DNA of 51,885 nucleotides, from contig CANFZC010000010.1 of assembly GCA_947451475.1 (NCBI GenBank), positions 1 through 51,885 on the forward strand, written 5' to 3'. Positions 1 through 7,378 of the stretch are shown here, in pieces; positions within the stretch are counted from its first letter, which is position 1, and the number at the start of each line of letters is the position of its first letter. The stretch comes from Flavobacteriaceae bacterium (lineage in GTDB: Bacteria; Bacteroidota; Bacteroidia; Flavobacteriales; Flavobacteriaceae). The notes beneath the pieces were generated by a model. That model was not told the origin of the DNA and ran no database searches. It saw only the letters and a program-made list of their open reading frames with translations. The position numbers and the translations under genes are program-made.

Positions 1-576
1 GGTACGGATCAGGAACTCTTTTCTTTGGAAGAATTGGTTTCTAAGTTTGATTTGAATCGCGTTCATAAGTCGGGTGCCAAATTTGATCCAGAGAAGAACA
101 AATGGTTTAACCATCACTATTTACAGAAACAAAGTGATTCCTTATTGGCAGCATCCTTTGCTACTATAGTAGCAGAAAAAGGAGTTTCTACTGCGCTAGA
201 TTTGACTAGAATTGTGTCCTTGATTAAGGAGCGTGCCCACTTTGTTGCTGAGTTTTGGGATTTGGCTGATTATTTCTTTGTTGCGCCATCTGCTTATGAT
301 GAAAAAGCAGCTAAGAATTGGAAGGAAGAGACTCCGGGATTGATGCACCAATTAATTGCTGTTTTAAGTCCCATAGAAGATTTTACTTCTGTCACTATTG
401 AAACTATAGTAAAAGAGTGGTTGACCCAAAATGAGATTGGGATGGGCAAAGTGATGCAACCTTTTCGATTGAGTTTGGTTGGTGCTTTAAAGGGGCCACA
501 CCTATTTGACATCGTAGAATTGATCGGTAAAGAAGAAACTATTAAACGATTGGAGCAAGCGATTGCCACTTTATAA
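1..576 (+). CDS. gltX: Glutamate--tRNA ligase, C-terminal part (partial)
   Basis: This is the last 192 codons of a glutamyl-tRNA synthetase, a cytoplasmic enzyme that charges tRNA-Glu. The reading frame is open from the first base of the window, so the start lies upstream and the TTG at 25 is not a real start. The segment beginning SLEELVSKFDL and containing KFDPEKNKWFNHHYL is typical of the region after the KMSKS loop and of the anticodon-binding domain of bacterial GltX. The catalytic Rossmann domain is outside the window. A strong terminator follows the stop codon directly, so the gene ends its transcript here. Confidence 0.93.
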   Translation, partial: GTDQELFSLEELVSKFDLNRVHKSGAKFDPEKNKWFNHHYLQKQSDSLLAASFATIVAEKGVSTALDLTRIVSLIKERAHFVAEFWDLADYFFVAPSAYDEKAAKNWKEETPGLMHQLIAVLSPIEDFTSVTIETIVKEWLTQNEIGMGKVMQPFRLSLVGALKGPHLFDIVELIGKEETIKRLEQAIATL

Positions 577-580
577 TAAT

Positions 581-610
581 AAAAAAGCCCTGATAATTCA
601 GGGCTTTTTT
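581..610. terminator. Bidirectional intrinsic terminator between gltX and a barrel gene
   Basis: A perfect hairpin with arms AAAAAAGCCCTGA-like and TCAGGGCTTTTTT lies between two convergent genes. Its A-tract on one side and T-tract on the other let it stop transcription from both gltX and the gene on the minus strand. Confidence 0.85.
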
Positions 611-611
611 A

Positions 612-1235
612 TTAGAAGTAAAAAATTACGTTACCACAGAGGATGGAGGCGTTTCCTTTAAAATTCCCCTCTACTTTGCCTAGCATATTCATTAGTCCGT
701 ATTGATAGGTAAGATTTAAACGAGCGTTTCGGACTCCGGCGGTAAGCCCTACTACAGGATACACGCCTACATTATTCATTTTGGTAAAATCTTTAGCGGT
801 TAGCGCCGTTCCCTTTACCATATTAGCTTCCTCATTCTTGTCGATTTGAGCGTTACCATTTATTTGGATCATGGGTCCGAATTCGGCGCTCAAATGATTT
901 TCAATAAACTTATAACTTAATTGAAACGTGACATTGGCGGAGGGCAATTTATAATTAACATCTCTGTTGCTTGAAATTCCTTTTTTGGTGGCAATTTTAT
1001 AATTGTATTCGCTGAACTGCATGCCGAATATAGCATCCCAATCGTCATAAAAATTACCTCTCATCGAGAGTCCGACGTTCCAACCCATATCGGGTTTTGT
1101 TTCAATCTTAGAAGAATTTAAAGTAAATTGATTTAGACCTAAAGTGACCCCGATCATATTGGAATCACGGTAACCGTATTGAGCGAATCCTAAGGTTGAC
1201 GAAAGCAACAAAAGGATTATCATTTTTTTGTACAT
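612..1235 (-). CDS. Outer-membrane beta-barrel protein, PorT/OMP_b-brl-like
   Basis: This 207-residue protein starts with a signal peptide (MYKKMIILLLLSSTLGFAQ) and continues with alternating hydrophobic and polar strands rich in Gly, Tyr and Asn, ending in aromatic residues (NVIFYF) as outer-membrane barrels do. It resembles small barrel proteins of Bacteroidota such as the PorT-like family. The start at 1235 was chosen because the signal peptide begins there; the open frame extends 21 codons further upstream without sense. A TAnnTTTG -7 box lies just upstream on the minus strand. The exact function is unknown. Confidence 0.75.
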   Translation of the reverse strand: MYKKMIILLLLSSTLGFAQYGYRDSNMIGVTLGLNQFTLNSSKIETKPDMGWNVGLSMRGNFYDDWDAIFGMQFSEYNYKIATKKGISSNRDVNYKLPSANVTFQLSYKFIENHLSAEFGPMIQINGNAQIDKNEEANMVKGTALTAKDFTKMNNVGVYPVVGLTAGVRNARLNLTYQYGLMNMLGKVEGNFKGNASILCGNVIFYF

Positions 1236-1259
1236 TTTTAAGAACCTTATAATTTGTAA

Positions 1260-1267
1260 CAAACATA
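1260..1267 (-). promoter_or_regulatory. Bacteroidota-type -7 box for the barrel gene
   Basis: On the minus strand the sequence reads TATGTTTG, matching the TAnnTTTG consensus, 25 bases before the proposed ATG at 1235. No clear -33 TTTG was seen. Confidence 0.45.
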
Positions 1268-1315
1268 CATATATTTCGTATAAACATTGTATAAACAAAT
1301 TAATTTAAAAAAATC

Positions 1316-2299
1316 ATGGTATTTATTTTCGTTCTTTTATTTTTTGGTTTTGTTCTTCTGCTTTCTTCCTTTTTCACTGTTAAGCAACAAAGCGCCGTCG
1401 TTATTGAGCGTTTTGGGAAATTTACCAGTATTAGGAGTTCGGGATTACAATTAAAACTTCCTATTATTGACCGCATTGCTGGGCGTGTAAATTTGAGAAT
1501 TCAACAACTTGATGTAATTATTGAAACTAAGACTAAAGACAATGTTTTTATTAAAATGAAAGTATCCGTTCAATTTAATGTGATTCAGGACAAAGTTTAT
1601 GAGGCGTTTTACAAATTAGAATATCCTCATGATCAGATCACTGCTTATGTATTTGACGTGGTTAGAGCTGAAGTGCCTAAGTTGATATTGGATGATGTAT
1701 TTGAGAGAAAAGATGACATTGCTATAGGAGTTAAACGCGAACTAAATGAGGCGATGATGACTTATGGGTATGATATTATTAATACTTTGGTAACGGACAT
1801 CGACCCCGATATACAAGTTAAAAATGCGATGAATCGAATTAATGCTGCGGATCGTGAAAAAACGGCCGCGACTTTTGAATCGGAGGCACAACGTATACGA
1901 ATTGTGGCGAAAGCAAAGGCAGAAGCGGAAAGCAAGAAACTTCAAGGTCAGGGTATTGCGGACCAAAGAAGAGAAATAGCTAGAGGCTTAGTTGAGAGTG
2001 TGGAAGTGTTGAATAATGTAGGCATTAATTCGCAAGAAGCTTCGGCCTTGATTGTCATTACGCAACACTATGATACTTTACAAGCGATAGGTGCCGATAC
2101 CAATTCAAATTTAATCTTATTACCTAATTCTCCGCAGGCAGCTAGTGATATGTTGAATAGTATGGTGACTAGTTTCACTGCTTCTAATATTATAGGTGAA
2201 CAAATGAAAAACCAACCAAAACGGGTTAAGAAATCGAAAGATACTACCTCATTGGATTATAATCCGAGTGATACTTCACAGCCTGGAGAACCTGCATAG
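1316..2299 (+). CDS. SPFH/Band 7 (stomatin-like) membrane protein
   Basis: This 327-residue protein has one N-terminal membrane anchor (about residues 1-22) followed by a Band 7/SPFH domain (KQQSAVVIERFGKF, about 24-200) and a charged Ala/Glu-rich helix around EAQRIRIVAKAKAEAESKK. Proteins of this layout (stomatin/YbbK/QmcA type) form membrane-bound oligomeric assemblies and influence membrane organisation or proteases. The C-terminal tail is Ser/Asp/Pro-rich and probably disordered. No NfeD-type partner gene is next to it; it stands alone and ends at a bidirectional terminator. Confidence 0.88.
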   Translation: MVFIFVLLFFGFVLLLSSFFTVKQQSAVVIERFGKFTSIRSSGLQLKLPIIDRIAGRVNLRIQQLDVIIETKTKDNVFIKMKVSVQFNVIQDKVYEAFYKLEYPHDQITAYVFDVVRAEVPKLILDDVFERKDDIAIGVKRELNEAMMTYGYDIINTLVTDIDPDIQVKNAMNRINAADREKTAATFESEAQRIRIVAKAKAEAESKKLQGQGIADQRREIARGLVESVEVLNNVGINSQEASALIVITQHYDTLQAIGADTNSNLILLPNSPQAASDMLNSMVTSFTASNIIGEQMKNQPKRVKKSKDTTSLDYNPSDTSQPGEPA

Positions 2300-2315
2300 C
2301 AATAAATAATCAACA

Positions 2316-2341
2316 AAAAAGAGGCTTAATCGCCTCTTTTT
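2316..2341. terminator. Bidirectional terminator overlapping the end of the DUF6327 gene
   Basis: The hairpin AAAAAGAGGC / GCCTCTTTTT with a six-base loop stops transcription of the SPFH gene. Its right half also encodes the last codons (RKRGD-stop) of the minus-strand gene, so the stem does double duty. Confidence 0.8.
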
Positions 2342-2592
2342 CTGTTTATAAACCAATTCATAAGATACGGAATTAAAAGCTTTGCAATTGTTCCATAGGT
2401 GCCTGAGAATACTTTTTCATATAGATCAGAAAGCAATGAAATGGATTGGGAAGGAACTAAACTCTCTTTGGTTTTCTCTATACTCAATACTATTTTTTGA
2501 TAATGCAGATCTTTTTCGACTTTTAAGATTGCTAAATCATTTTCAATCGCTGCGTAGGAAGCGTATTTTTTAGTTTCCATAGTGTTACTCAT
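2326..2592 (-). CDS. DUF6327-like small protein
   Basis: This protein has about 88 residues with a charged N-terminus (METKKYASYAAIENDLAILKVEKDLHYQKI) and a short hydrophobic patch near the end (LLIPYLMNWFI). I recognise it as resembling DUF6327, a family found downstream of holin-like and YtxH genes in flavobacteria; its function is unknown. The ATG at 2592 overlaps the end of the holin-like gene by eight bases, which suggests translational coupling; the second ATG at 2580 is an equally possible start. It is the last gene of a three-gene operon. Confidence 0.7.
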   Translation of the reverse strand: MSNTMETKKYASYAAIENDLAILKVEKDLHYQKIVLSIEKTKESLVPSQSISLLSDLYEKVFSGTYGTIAKLLIPYLMNWFINRKRGD

Positions 2593-2914
2593 TAAAGAAT
2601 ATTTCGGAGAATTTTTCAAGAATAGGGCCTTCAACTATTTTGTCTTTGACTAAAAATAATAAGAGGGCAAGCAGCAGGTAAATTCCGGCAATACAAAGAA
2701 ATCCTAGAGGATAACTATGTAAATATTGGCCTAAAGCTAGAGAACCTGCGATAGAAACAAAGAGTAATACTATTACTAAACACATAGCAATTAAAAAAAA
2801 CTTAAGCGCTAAAGTTGTGGATTTCATAGCCACCTTAAATCCCCATAGTTTATAATAGGCAATACTAGTGTCTATATAGGCTTTGGTATTTTCTTGTATT
2901 TCTTCTAGGGCCAT
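2585..2914 (-). CDS. Phage-holin-family (DUF1469/YqjE-like) membrane protein
   Basis: This 109-residue protein has a short amphipathic N-terminus, two membrane helices (roughly residues 33-57 and 65-92, separated by a short turn LGQYLHSYP) and a polar tail. This matches the holin-X/YqjE type membrane proteins that are common in genomes and are not prophage lysis proteins. Its ATG overlaps the stop of the upstream YtxH gene by one base (TAATG), so the two are co-translated. It probably acts in envelope stress or membrane integrity, an inference from family and context. Confidence 0.8.
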   Translation of the reverse strand: MALEEIQENTKAYIDTSIAYYKLWGFKVAMKSTTLALKFFLIAMCLVIVLLFVSIAGSLALGQYLHSYPLGFLCIAGIYLLLALLLFLVKDKIVEGPILEKFSEIFFNE

Positions 2915-3240
2915 TATTTTTGAAATTTGGCGTTTTGTTTCTTTAGTTCAGCGAGTTTCTCTTCTAAGAAGGAAATTGCTTCTTCGGTTTTATAGCTGGA
3001 TTTTGAAATCAGTTCCTCTACAGTTTCTTTCAACTCGTCTTTGGATTTTGCTAATTTCTCTTTGGCTTCTTCTTCGAGAGTATTGAACTTGGTTTTGATT
3101 TCCTCTTTAAAGTCATCTAGGTTGTCTTTTATTTTTTCTCGCGTTTTGGATCCTTTATCGGGAGCGAATAAAATTCCTAATCCTACTCCGATTGCTGCAG
3201 CAGCTAAAATCGCTATGAGGTTATTATTTTTGGTGGACAT
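2914..3240 (-). CDS. YtxH domain-containing protein
   Basis: This 108-residue protein has an N-terminal membrane segment (LIAILAAAAIGVGLGILFAP), the GxLFAPDKGSKTREKI signature of YtxH proteins, and then a long charged coiled coil (KEEIKTKFNTLEEEAKEKL onward). YtxH proteins are linked to general stress responses, and their molecular role is not settled. It is the first gene of an operon with the holin-like and DUF6327 genes; the one-base overlap with the next gene supports joint expression. Confidence 0.85.
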   Translation of the reverse strand: MSTKNNNLIAILAAAAIGVGLGILFAPDKGSKTREKIKDNLDDFKEEIKTKFNTLEEEAKEKLAKSKDELKETVEELISKSSYKTEEAISFLEEKLAELKKQNAKFQK

Positions 3241-3456
3241 CTATTTTAATTTAGTTCACTAAAGTTACGAAATAATTCCGTTTTGAACCCCGGAAGGGTA
3301 AAACTTATTTTAAAGCGAAATAAAAGAACTTTGATGGTATAGTGGTAAAATGACTTGGCGAAAATTTAAAAATTAAGCAAAACCCATTTATGGAGGTCGG
3401 TTTTAATAGCTGAATAAAATAGTTTTTCGTGTTTCAATAAGTAAAATATATAATAG
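3241..3456. other. Intergenic region without a recognised gene
   Basis: About 215 AT-rich bases lie between the YtxH start and the glnS terminator. They probably hold the promoter of the envelope operon; a near-match to the -7 box (TAACTTTA on the minus strand) lies close to the YtxH start. No reading frame of note was seen. Confidence 0.4.
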
Positions 3457-3484
3457 AGAAAGCCTACTAAACAGTAGGCTTTCT
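3457..3484 (-). terminator. Terminator downstream of glnS
   Basis: A perfect 11-bp inverted repeat (AGAAAGCCTAC / GTAGGCTTTCT) with a six-base loop lies 26 bases after the glnS stop codon. The following minus-strand sequence is T-rich but not an unbroken T-run. Confidence 0.7.
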
Positions 3485-3509
3485 ATTTATTATCTCTATA
3501 AAAATAATA

Positions 3510-5195
3510 TTATTCTTTTGATTCCACTTTTGCCCAAGTATCTCGTAGGCCGACTGTTTTATTAAAAACCAATTTGTCGGAAGAAGATTCTCTGTCTACA
3601 CAAAAATAACCTAGCCGTTGGAATTGGAATTGGTCTAAATTATTTGCGGATTGTAAACTTGGTTCTACGTAACCTGTTATAACTTCTAAAGAATTAGGGT
3701 TAATGAATTCTTTAAAGTCGATTTCTTTATTTCCGTCTGGGCTTTCATGCGAAAATAGACGATCATAGATACGAACTTCGGCTGGAACAGCGTGGTTTAT
3801 CGATACCCAATGAATGGTTCCCTTTACTTTTCGTTGGCTGGCTTCGGTACCACTTCCGCTTCGCGAATCAGTATCATAAGTACAATGAATTTCCGTGATA
3901 TTTCCCTCTGCATCTTTAATAACACCTTCCCCTTTAATGATATAAGCATTTTTTAAACGCACTTCGGTACCAAGTGTTAATCGGAAAAACTTCTTGTTGG
4001 CTTCTTCTTGAAAATCTTCTCTTTCGATATAAAGTTCTTTAGAAAACGGCACTTTTCTATAAGTCATTATCGCTTCTTCTGGATTGTTTTCGGCTTCTAG
4101 CCATTCCTCATTACCTTCAGGATAATTGGTAATAACCAATTTTACTGGATTTAGAACTGCCATTACACGTGGTGTTGTTTTGTTTAGTTCCTCACGCACA
4201 CAGAATTCTAGTAAAGACACGTCTATTAAGTTGGTTCGCTTAGCAATTCCAATGGTATTGGCAAAATTACGGATTGCCATAGGAGGGTAGCCTCTTCTGC
4301 GCATCCCTGAAATCGTACTCATTCTTGGATCATCCCAACCCGTAACGTGCTTTTCTTCTACTAATTGCAATAGCTTTCTTTTGGATACTACAGTATGGGA
4401 AAGGTTTCTACGGGCAAATTCTCTTTGTTTAGGACGTACTTTGCTACTGTCATACACTTGATCTAAAAACCAATCGTATAATTCACGGTGAGGTAAGAAT
4501 TCAAGAGTACAGAAGGAGTGGGATATTTGCTCAAGGTAATCGCTTTCTCCATGGGCCCAATCGTACATAGGGTAGATGCACCATGCATCAGCTGTTCTAT
4601 GGTGATGTGCATGTAGTATGCGGTACATTATGGGGTCGCGCATTAACATATTGGTATGAGCCATGTCGATTTTAGCTCGTAGGATATGGGTTCCGTTAGG
4701 AAACTCACCATTTTTCATACGTTCTAATAAGTCTAAATTTTCTTCTACTGAGCGATTTCTAAAAGGTGAATTGGTTCCTACTTGCGTTGGCGTCCCTTTT
4801 TGTTTGGCCATATCTTCAGAAGATTGGCTGTCTACATAGGCTTTTCCTTCTTTTACGAATTCTACTGCCCAGTCGTATAATTGTTGGAAATAATCGGAGG
4901 CGTAACATTCGTTAGCCCATTTAAATCCTAACCATTCGATATCTCTTTTAATGGCATCTACATATTCCTGTTCCTCTTTAGCAGGATTGGTATCATCAAA
5001 GCGCAAATTAACTGGTGCTTGATAGTCAATTCCTAAGCCAAAATTTAAACAAATAGCACTAGCATGACCCACGTGTAAATACCCGTTAGGTTCTGGTGGA
5101 AAACGAAAACGCAATTTGTCATTGGACAAACCATTTTTTAAATCCTCCTCTATGATTTGTTCTATAAAATTCAAGGACTTCTCTTCTGTTGCCAT
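3510..5195 (-). CDS. glnS: Glutamine--tRNA ligase
   Basis: This 561-residue cytoplasmic enzyme joins glutamine to tRNA-Gln using ATP. It is of full family length. The class I signature HIGH appears as HVGH at residues 41-44 within PPEPNGYLHVGHA, and the KMSKS-type loop appears as VVSKRKL near residue 270. The C-terminal half carries the two anticodon-binding beta-barrels typical of GlnRS. Its presence means that glutamine is charged directly in this organism rather than only through transamidation. A -7 box (TATCTTTG) precedes it and a hairpin follows it, so it looks monocistronic. Confidence 0.97.
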   Translation of the reverse strand: MATEEKSLNFIEQIIEEDLKNGLSNDKLRFRFPPEPNGYLHVGHASAICLNFGLGIDYQAPVNLRFDDTNPAKEEQEYVDAIKRDIEWLGFKWANECYASDYFQQLYDWAVEFVKEGKAYVDSQSSEDMAKQKGTPTQVGTNSPFRNRSVEENLDLLERMKNGEFPNGTHILRAKIDMAHTNMLMRDPIMYRILHAHHHRTADAWCIYPMYDWAHGESDYLEQISHSFCTLEFLPHRELYDWFLDQVYDSSKVRPKQREFARRNLSHTVVSKRKLLQLVEEKHVTGWDDPRMSTISGMRRRGYPPMAIRNFANTIGIAKRTNLIDVSLLEFCVREELNKTTPRVMAVLNPVKLVITNYPEGNEEWLEAENNPEEAIMTYRKVPFSKELYIEREDFQEEANKKFFRLTLGTEVRLKNAYIIKGEGVIKDAEGNITEIHCTYDTDSRSGSGTEASQRKVKGTIHWVSINHAVPAEVRIYDRLFSHESPDGNKEIDFKEFINPNSLEVITGYVEPSLQSANNLDQFQFQRLGYFCVDRESSSDKLVFNKTVGLRDTWAKVESKE

Positions 5196-5212
5196 TATTT
5201 TTGTAATTTTAG

Positions 5213-5220
5213 CAAAGATA
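5213..5220 (-). promoter_or_regulatory. -7 box of the glnS promoter
   Basis: On the minus strand the sequence reads TATCTTTG, an exact TAnnTTTG match, 18 bases upstream of the glnS ATG. No good -33 element was found. Confidence 0.5.
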
Positions 5221-5278
5221 TGTTTAATTAGTCAATTTGAAAATGAGAAGATTTGAAATTTGGCAATGAAATCAAAAA

Positions 5279-5638
5279 ATGGGAACTATTAAATTACAAA
5301 ATATTAGAACTTTTTCTTTTCATGGATGTTTGGAAGAAGAAGCCCGTATAGGTTCTGACTATAGGGTAGATTTAGAAATCAAAACGGATTTAAGAAAATC
5401 GTCAATAACCGATGAGTTAAAAGATACCGTTGATTATGTTCTTTTGAATCAAATTGTGGAGGAAGAAATGGCGATACGTTCTAAATTATTAGAGCATGTA
5501 GCCCATAGAATAGTGACCCGAATCTTTAAAGAGTTACCGGCTGTTTCTCGTGTTTTATTGGCAGTATCTAAACTCAATCCCCCTATAGGAGGTGACGTAG
5601 AGGCAGTTACTATTGAAATGGAAGAATACAGAAGTTAA
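5279..5638 (+). CDS. folB: Dihydroneopterin aldolase
   Basis: This 119-residue protein matches the length and pattern of FolB, which cleaves 7,8-dihydroneopterin to 6-hydroxymethyl-dihydropterin in folate synthesis. Visible features are the N-terminal strand (IKLQNIRTFSFHGCLEEEARIGSDYRVDLEI), the TVDYVLLNQIV segment, LLEHVAHRI with the substrate-binding Glu/His, and KLNPPIGGDVEAV near the end. In the common FolB motif the catalytic Tyr/Glu pair follows HG; here it reads HGCLEEE, so the usual Tyr is not where expected. It is divergent from glnS and sits before tRNA-Cys. Confidence 0.9.
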   Translation: MGTIKLQNIRTFSFHGCLEEEARIGSDYRVDLEIKTDLRKSSITDELKDTVDYVLLNQIVEEEMAIRSKLLEHVAHRIVTRIFKELPAVSRVLLAVSKLNPPIGGDVEAVTIEMEEYRS

Positions 5639-5705
5639 ATTAAAACCGCAAAATTCCGAATTCCAAAAAAAGTACTTTTGGAATTTCAAATTTCAAATTA
5701 ATTCC

Positions 5706-5713
5706 TATATTTG
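5706..5713 (+). promoter_or_regulatory. -7 box of the tRNA-Cys promoter
   Basis: TATATTTG matches TAnnTTTG exactly and ends 10 bases before the mature 5' end of tRNA-Cys, a good spacing for a tRNA promoter. Confidence 0.6.
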
Positions 5714-5723
5714 CCGTCCAACT

Positions 5724-5794
5724 GGCATCGTGGCCGAGCGGCTAGGCACCGGTCTGCAAAACCGACTACTCCGGTTCGAACCCGGACGATGCCT
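5724..5794 (+). tRNA. tRNA-Cys (anticodon GCA)
   Basis: The cloverleaf can be read directly. The acceptor arms are GGCATCG and CGATGCC, the D-arm contains GCCGAGCGGCTAGGC, the anticodon GCA is at 5756-5758 in the loop CTGCAAA, and the T-arm is CCGGTTCGAACCCGG. The discriminator base is T, as in cysteine tRNAs. There is no variable arm. The CCA end is not encoded. The base pair at the top of the anticodon stem is a mismatch. Confidence 0.95.
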
Positions 5795-5795
5795 C

Positions 5796-5828
5796 AAAAG
5801 AGTTACTAGAGATAGTAACTCTTTTTTT
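5796..5828 (+). terminator. Terminator of tRNA-Cys
   Basis: A perfect 13-bp stem (AAAAGAGTTACTA / TAGTAACTCTTTT) with a GAGA loop and a T-run starts two bases after the tRNA. Confidence 0.9.
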
Positions 5829-5962
5829 ATGGTTAATTTTTAGAAAAAATTAAGTAAAGTTATGTTCGAAACCGGACCAAGGCTCTTAATATAGTTCTAC
5901 TTAAGATATAACTTTATTAATTGGAATATTTATACGAACTATGTGAAGGATTGAATAGGATT
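5829..5962. other. Intergenic region with a degenerate copy of the tRNA-Cys 3' end
   Basis: No gene is seen here. Bases 5864-5884 match the 3' part of tRNA-Cys (5774-5794) at 17 of 21 positions, keeping the TTCGAA and CCGGAC cores. The hairpin-forming acceptor partner is absent, so it is not a second tRNA. Confidence 0.5.
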
Positions 5963-6652
5963 TTACTTCTTATTTTCCAACTTTTCAAAGGCAGAGTTAA
6001 CTATTTTTTGTTCTTTGGGAAACCAAGCTTGAGAGAGTAAAACCATACCACAAATAATGAGTACTATACTGATGAATTTCTTTATAAGCAGTATGTTTTT
6101 CGGGTTTAATTGGTTTCGTAATTGTTTGGCTAGAAGTATTTTGAATATATCAGTTACAAAATAGCTAATGATTAAAGTAGAGAAAAAGGTAATCATTCTT
6201 GGGGCTTTCAATTCTAATTGAGGTCCGATAGTAATAAGGATGGCTAACCAAAAACCTAGTACACCAATATTTATAAAATTTAAGAAGAAGCCTTTAATGA
6301 ATAGGGTTAAGTAGTTGGTTTTAGCTAATTCTTTTGGGTCGATTTCGTCTATGCTTTTTTTGGATTCATTTTTATTTTTAACAAAGGAGATAATTCCGTA
6401 TGTCAGCATTACCAATCCGCCAAAAATAAACAAAGCTGGATCGTTTTTGATGCTTTGAATTAATCTATAACTACTAAAAAAAGCGATTAGAATAAAAATA
6501 ACATCTGCTAGCACCACTCCTAAATCGAACATTACTGCTGCTCTAAATCCCTTAACTACACTAGTTTCCAATAATACAAAGAATACCGGCCCAATCATAA
6601 AACTTAGGAAGAAGCCCAGAGGAATAGCTGATAATATATCGTTAAGAAACAT
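5963..6652 (-). CDS. LysE/RhtB-family transporter
   Basis: This 229-residue integral membrane protein has about six hydrophobic helices. The N-terminal motif PLGFFLSFMIGPVFFVLLETSVVKGFRAAVMFDLGVVLAD matches the conserved start of LysE-family exporters, which move amino acids or their derivatives out of the cytoplasm. The central hydrophilic loop (KNKNESKKSIDEIDPKEL) is also typical. The substrate cannot be told from the sequence. It lies downstream of a head-GIN gene on the same strand with a 59-base gap. Confidence 0.88.
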   Translation of the reverse strand: MFLNDILSAIPLGFFLSFMIGPVFFVLLETSVVKGFRAAVMFDLGVVLADVIFILIAFFSSYRLIQSIKNDPALFIFGGLVMLTYGIISFVKNKNESKKSIDEIDPKELAKTNYLTLFIKGFFLNFINIGVLGFWLAILITIGPQLELKAPRMITFFSTLIISYFVTDIFKILLAKQLRNQLNPKNILLIKKFISIVLIICGMVLLSQAWFPKEQKIVNSAFEKLENKK

Positions 6653-6711
6653 ATTTTTTTTGATTTTGACATTGCAATTTAGAATATAAATTTTAGAATG
6701 TAAAATAAATT

Positions 6712-7377
6712 CTACTTTGCTTCTCTAATAGATCCTCCAGCGATTACTTTTTGATTTATTTGTTTTGGTTTACCATAAATAACAATATCTCCTCCTGCTC
6801 TAAGTTTGGCTTCTACTAAATCAGTAGCATAAACATCTGCTTCTCCGCCTGCATTACCTGTTATGGTTGTTTGTATTGTTTTAAAAGTTGCCCCTTCATA
6901 AATACCTCCTGAATTGACTAAAACTTCTTGGTTTTCTGCAGTTCCCTGCAGCGTAATTTTAGAACCATTGGCAACACGAGCATTTAATTTTGATACTTCT
7001 AAATTCAGTTTTACTTCAGCACCTTCTTTCGCAATAATATCAAAAGCAATGGCTTTTATTTTATCCGTGCAAACGATACGAGAACCTTCATTAGCTTCTA
7101 CGGCAGTGATATTCTTATAATAAACTGTAATTGAAATATCATCTCCGTCTAACATCTTGAATAAAGGCATTCTAATTTTTAATTCCCCATTTTTATTGAC
7201 TAATTCTACTTCATTTGCTTCTTTACCGTTTACTATTACTTTGTTTTCATTACTAACCATTAACACTACATCCATTCGATCAAAGGCGGTAATTTTTGTA
7301 AAATCACCTACATTTTTTTCCACTTGTCCGAAGGCCATGGAACTAAATAGTAATAAATTAAAAAATACCTTTTTCAT
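6712..7377 (-). CDS. Head-GIN domain protein (DUF2807)
   Basis: This protein of about 221 residues has a signal peptide (MKKVFFNLLLFSSMAFGQ) followed by a right-handed beta-helix-like domain of short repeated strands (DFTKITAFDRMDVVLMVS..., NSGGIYEGATFKTIQTTITGNAGGEADVYA). This matches the putative auto-transporter adhesin, head-GIN family, common in Bacteroidota and thought to be exported. An alternative ATG at 7386 would overlap the end of rnr; the second Met was chosen because the MKK signal peptide starts there. It overlaps or abuts rnr and is probably co-transcribed with it. The role is unknown. Confidence 0.82.
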   Translation of the reverse strand: MKKVFFNLLLFSSMAFGQVEKNVGDFTKITAFDRMDVVLMVSNENKVIVNGKEANEVELVNKNGELKIRMPLFKMLDGDDISITVYYKNITAVEANEGSRIVCTDKIKAIAFDIIAKEGAEVKLNLEVSKLNARVANGSKITLQGTAENQEVLVNSGGIYEGATFKTIQTTITGNAGGEADVYATDLVEAKLRAGGDIVIYGKPKQINQKVIAGGSIREAK

Positions 7378-7378
7378 A

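Noticed and set aside
3333..3375. A tRNA-like stretch (GGTATAGTGGTAAAATGAC)
   Set aside because: It resembles a D-arm, but no matching acceptor, anticodon or T-arm follows, so there is no cloverleaf.
5660..5684. Hairpin ATTCCAAAA / TTTTGGAAT after folB
   Set aside because: No T-run follows, and it lies before the tRNA promoter, so a terminator role was not accepted.
5613..5843. A 76-codon plus-strand frame across the tRNA-Cys region
   Set aside because: It runs through the tRNA and its terminator; the tRNA cloverleaf explains the sequence and the frame has no protein-like features.
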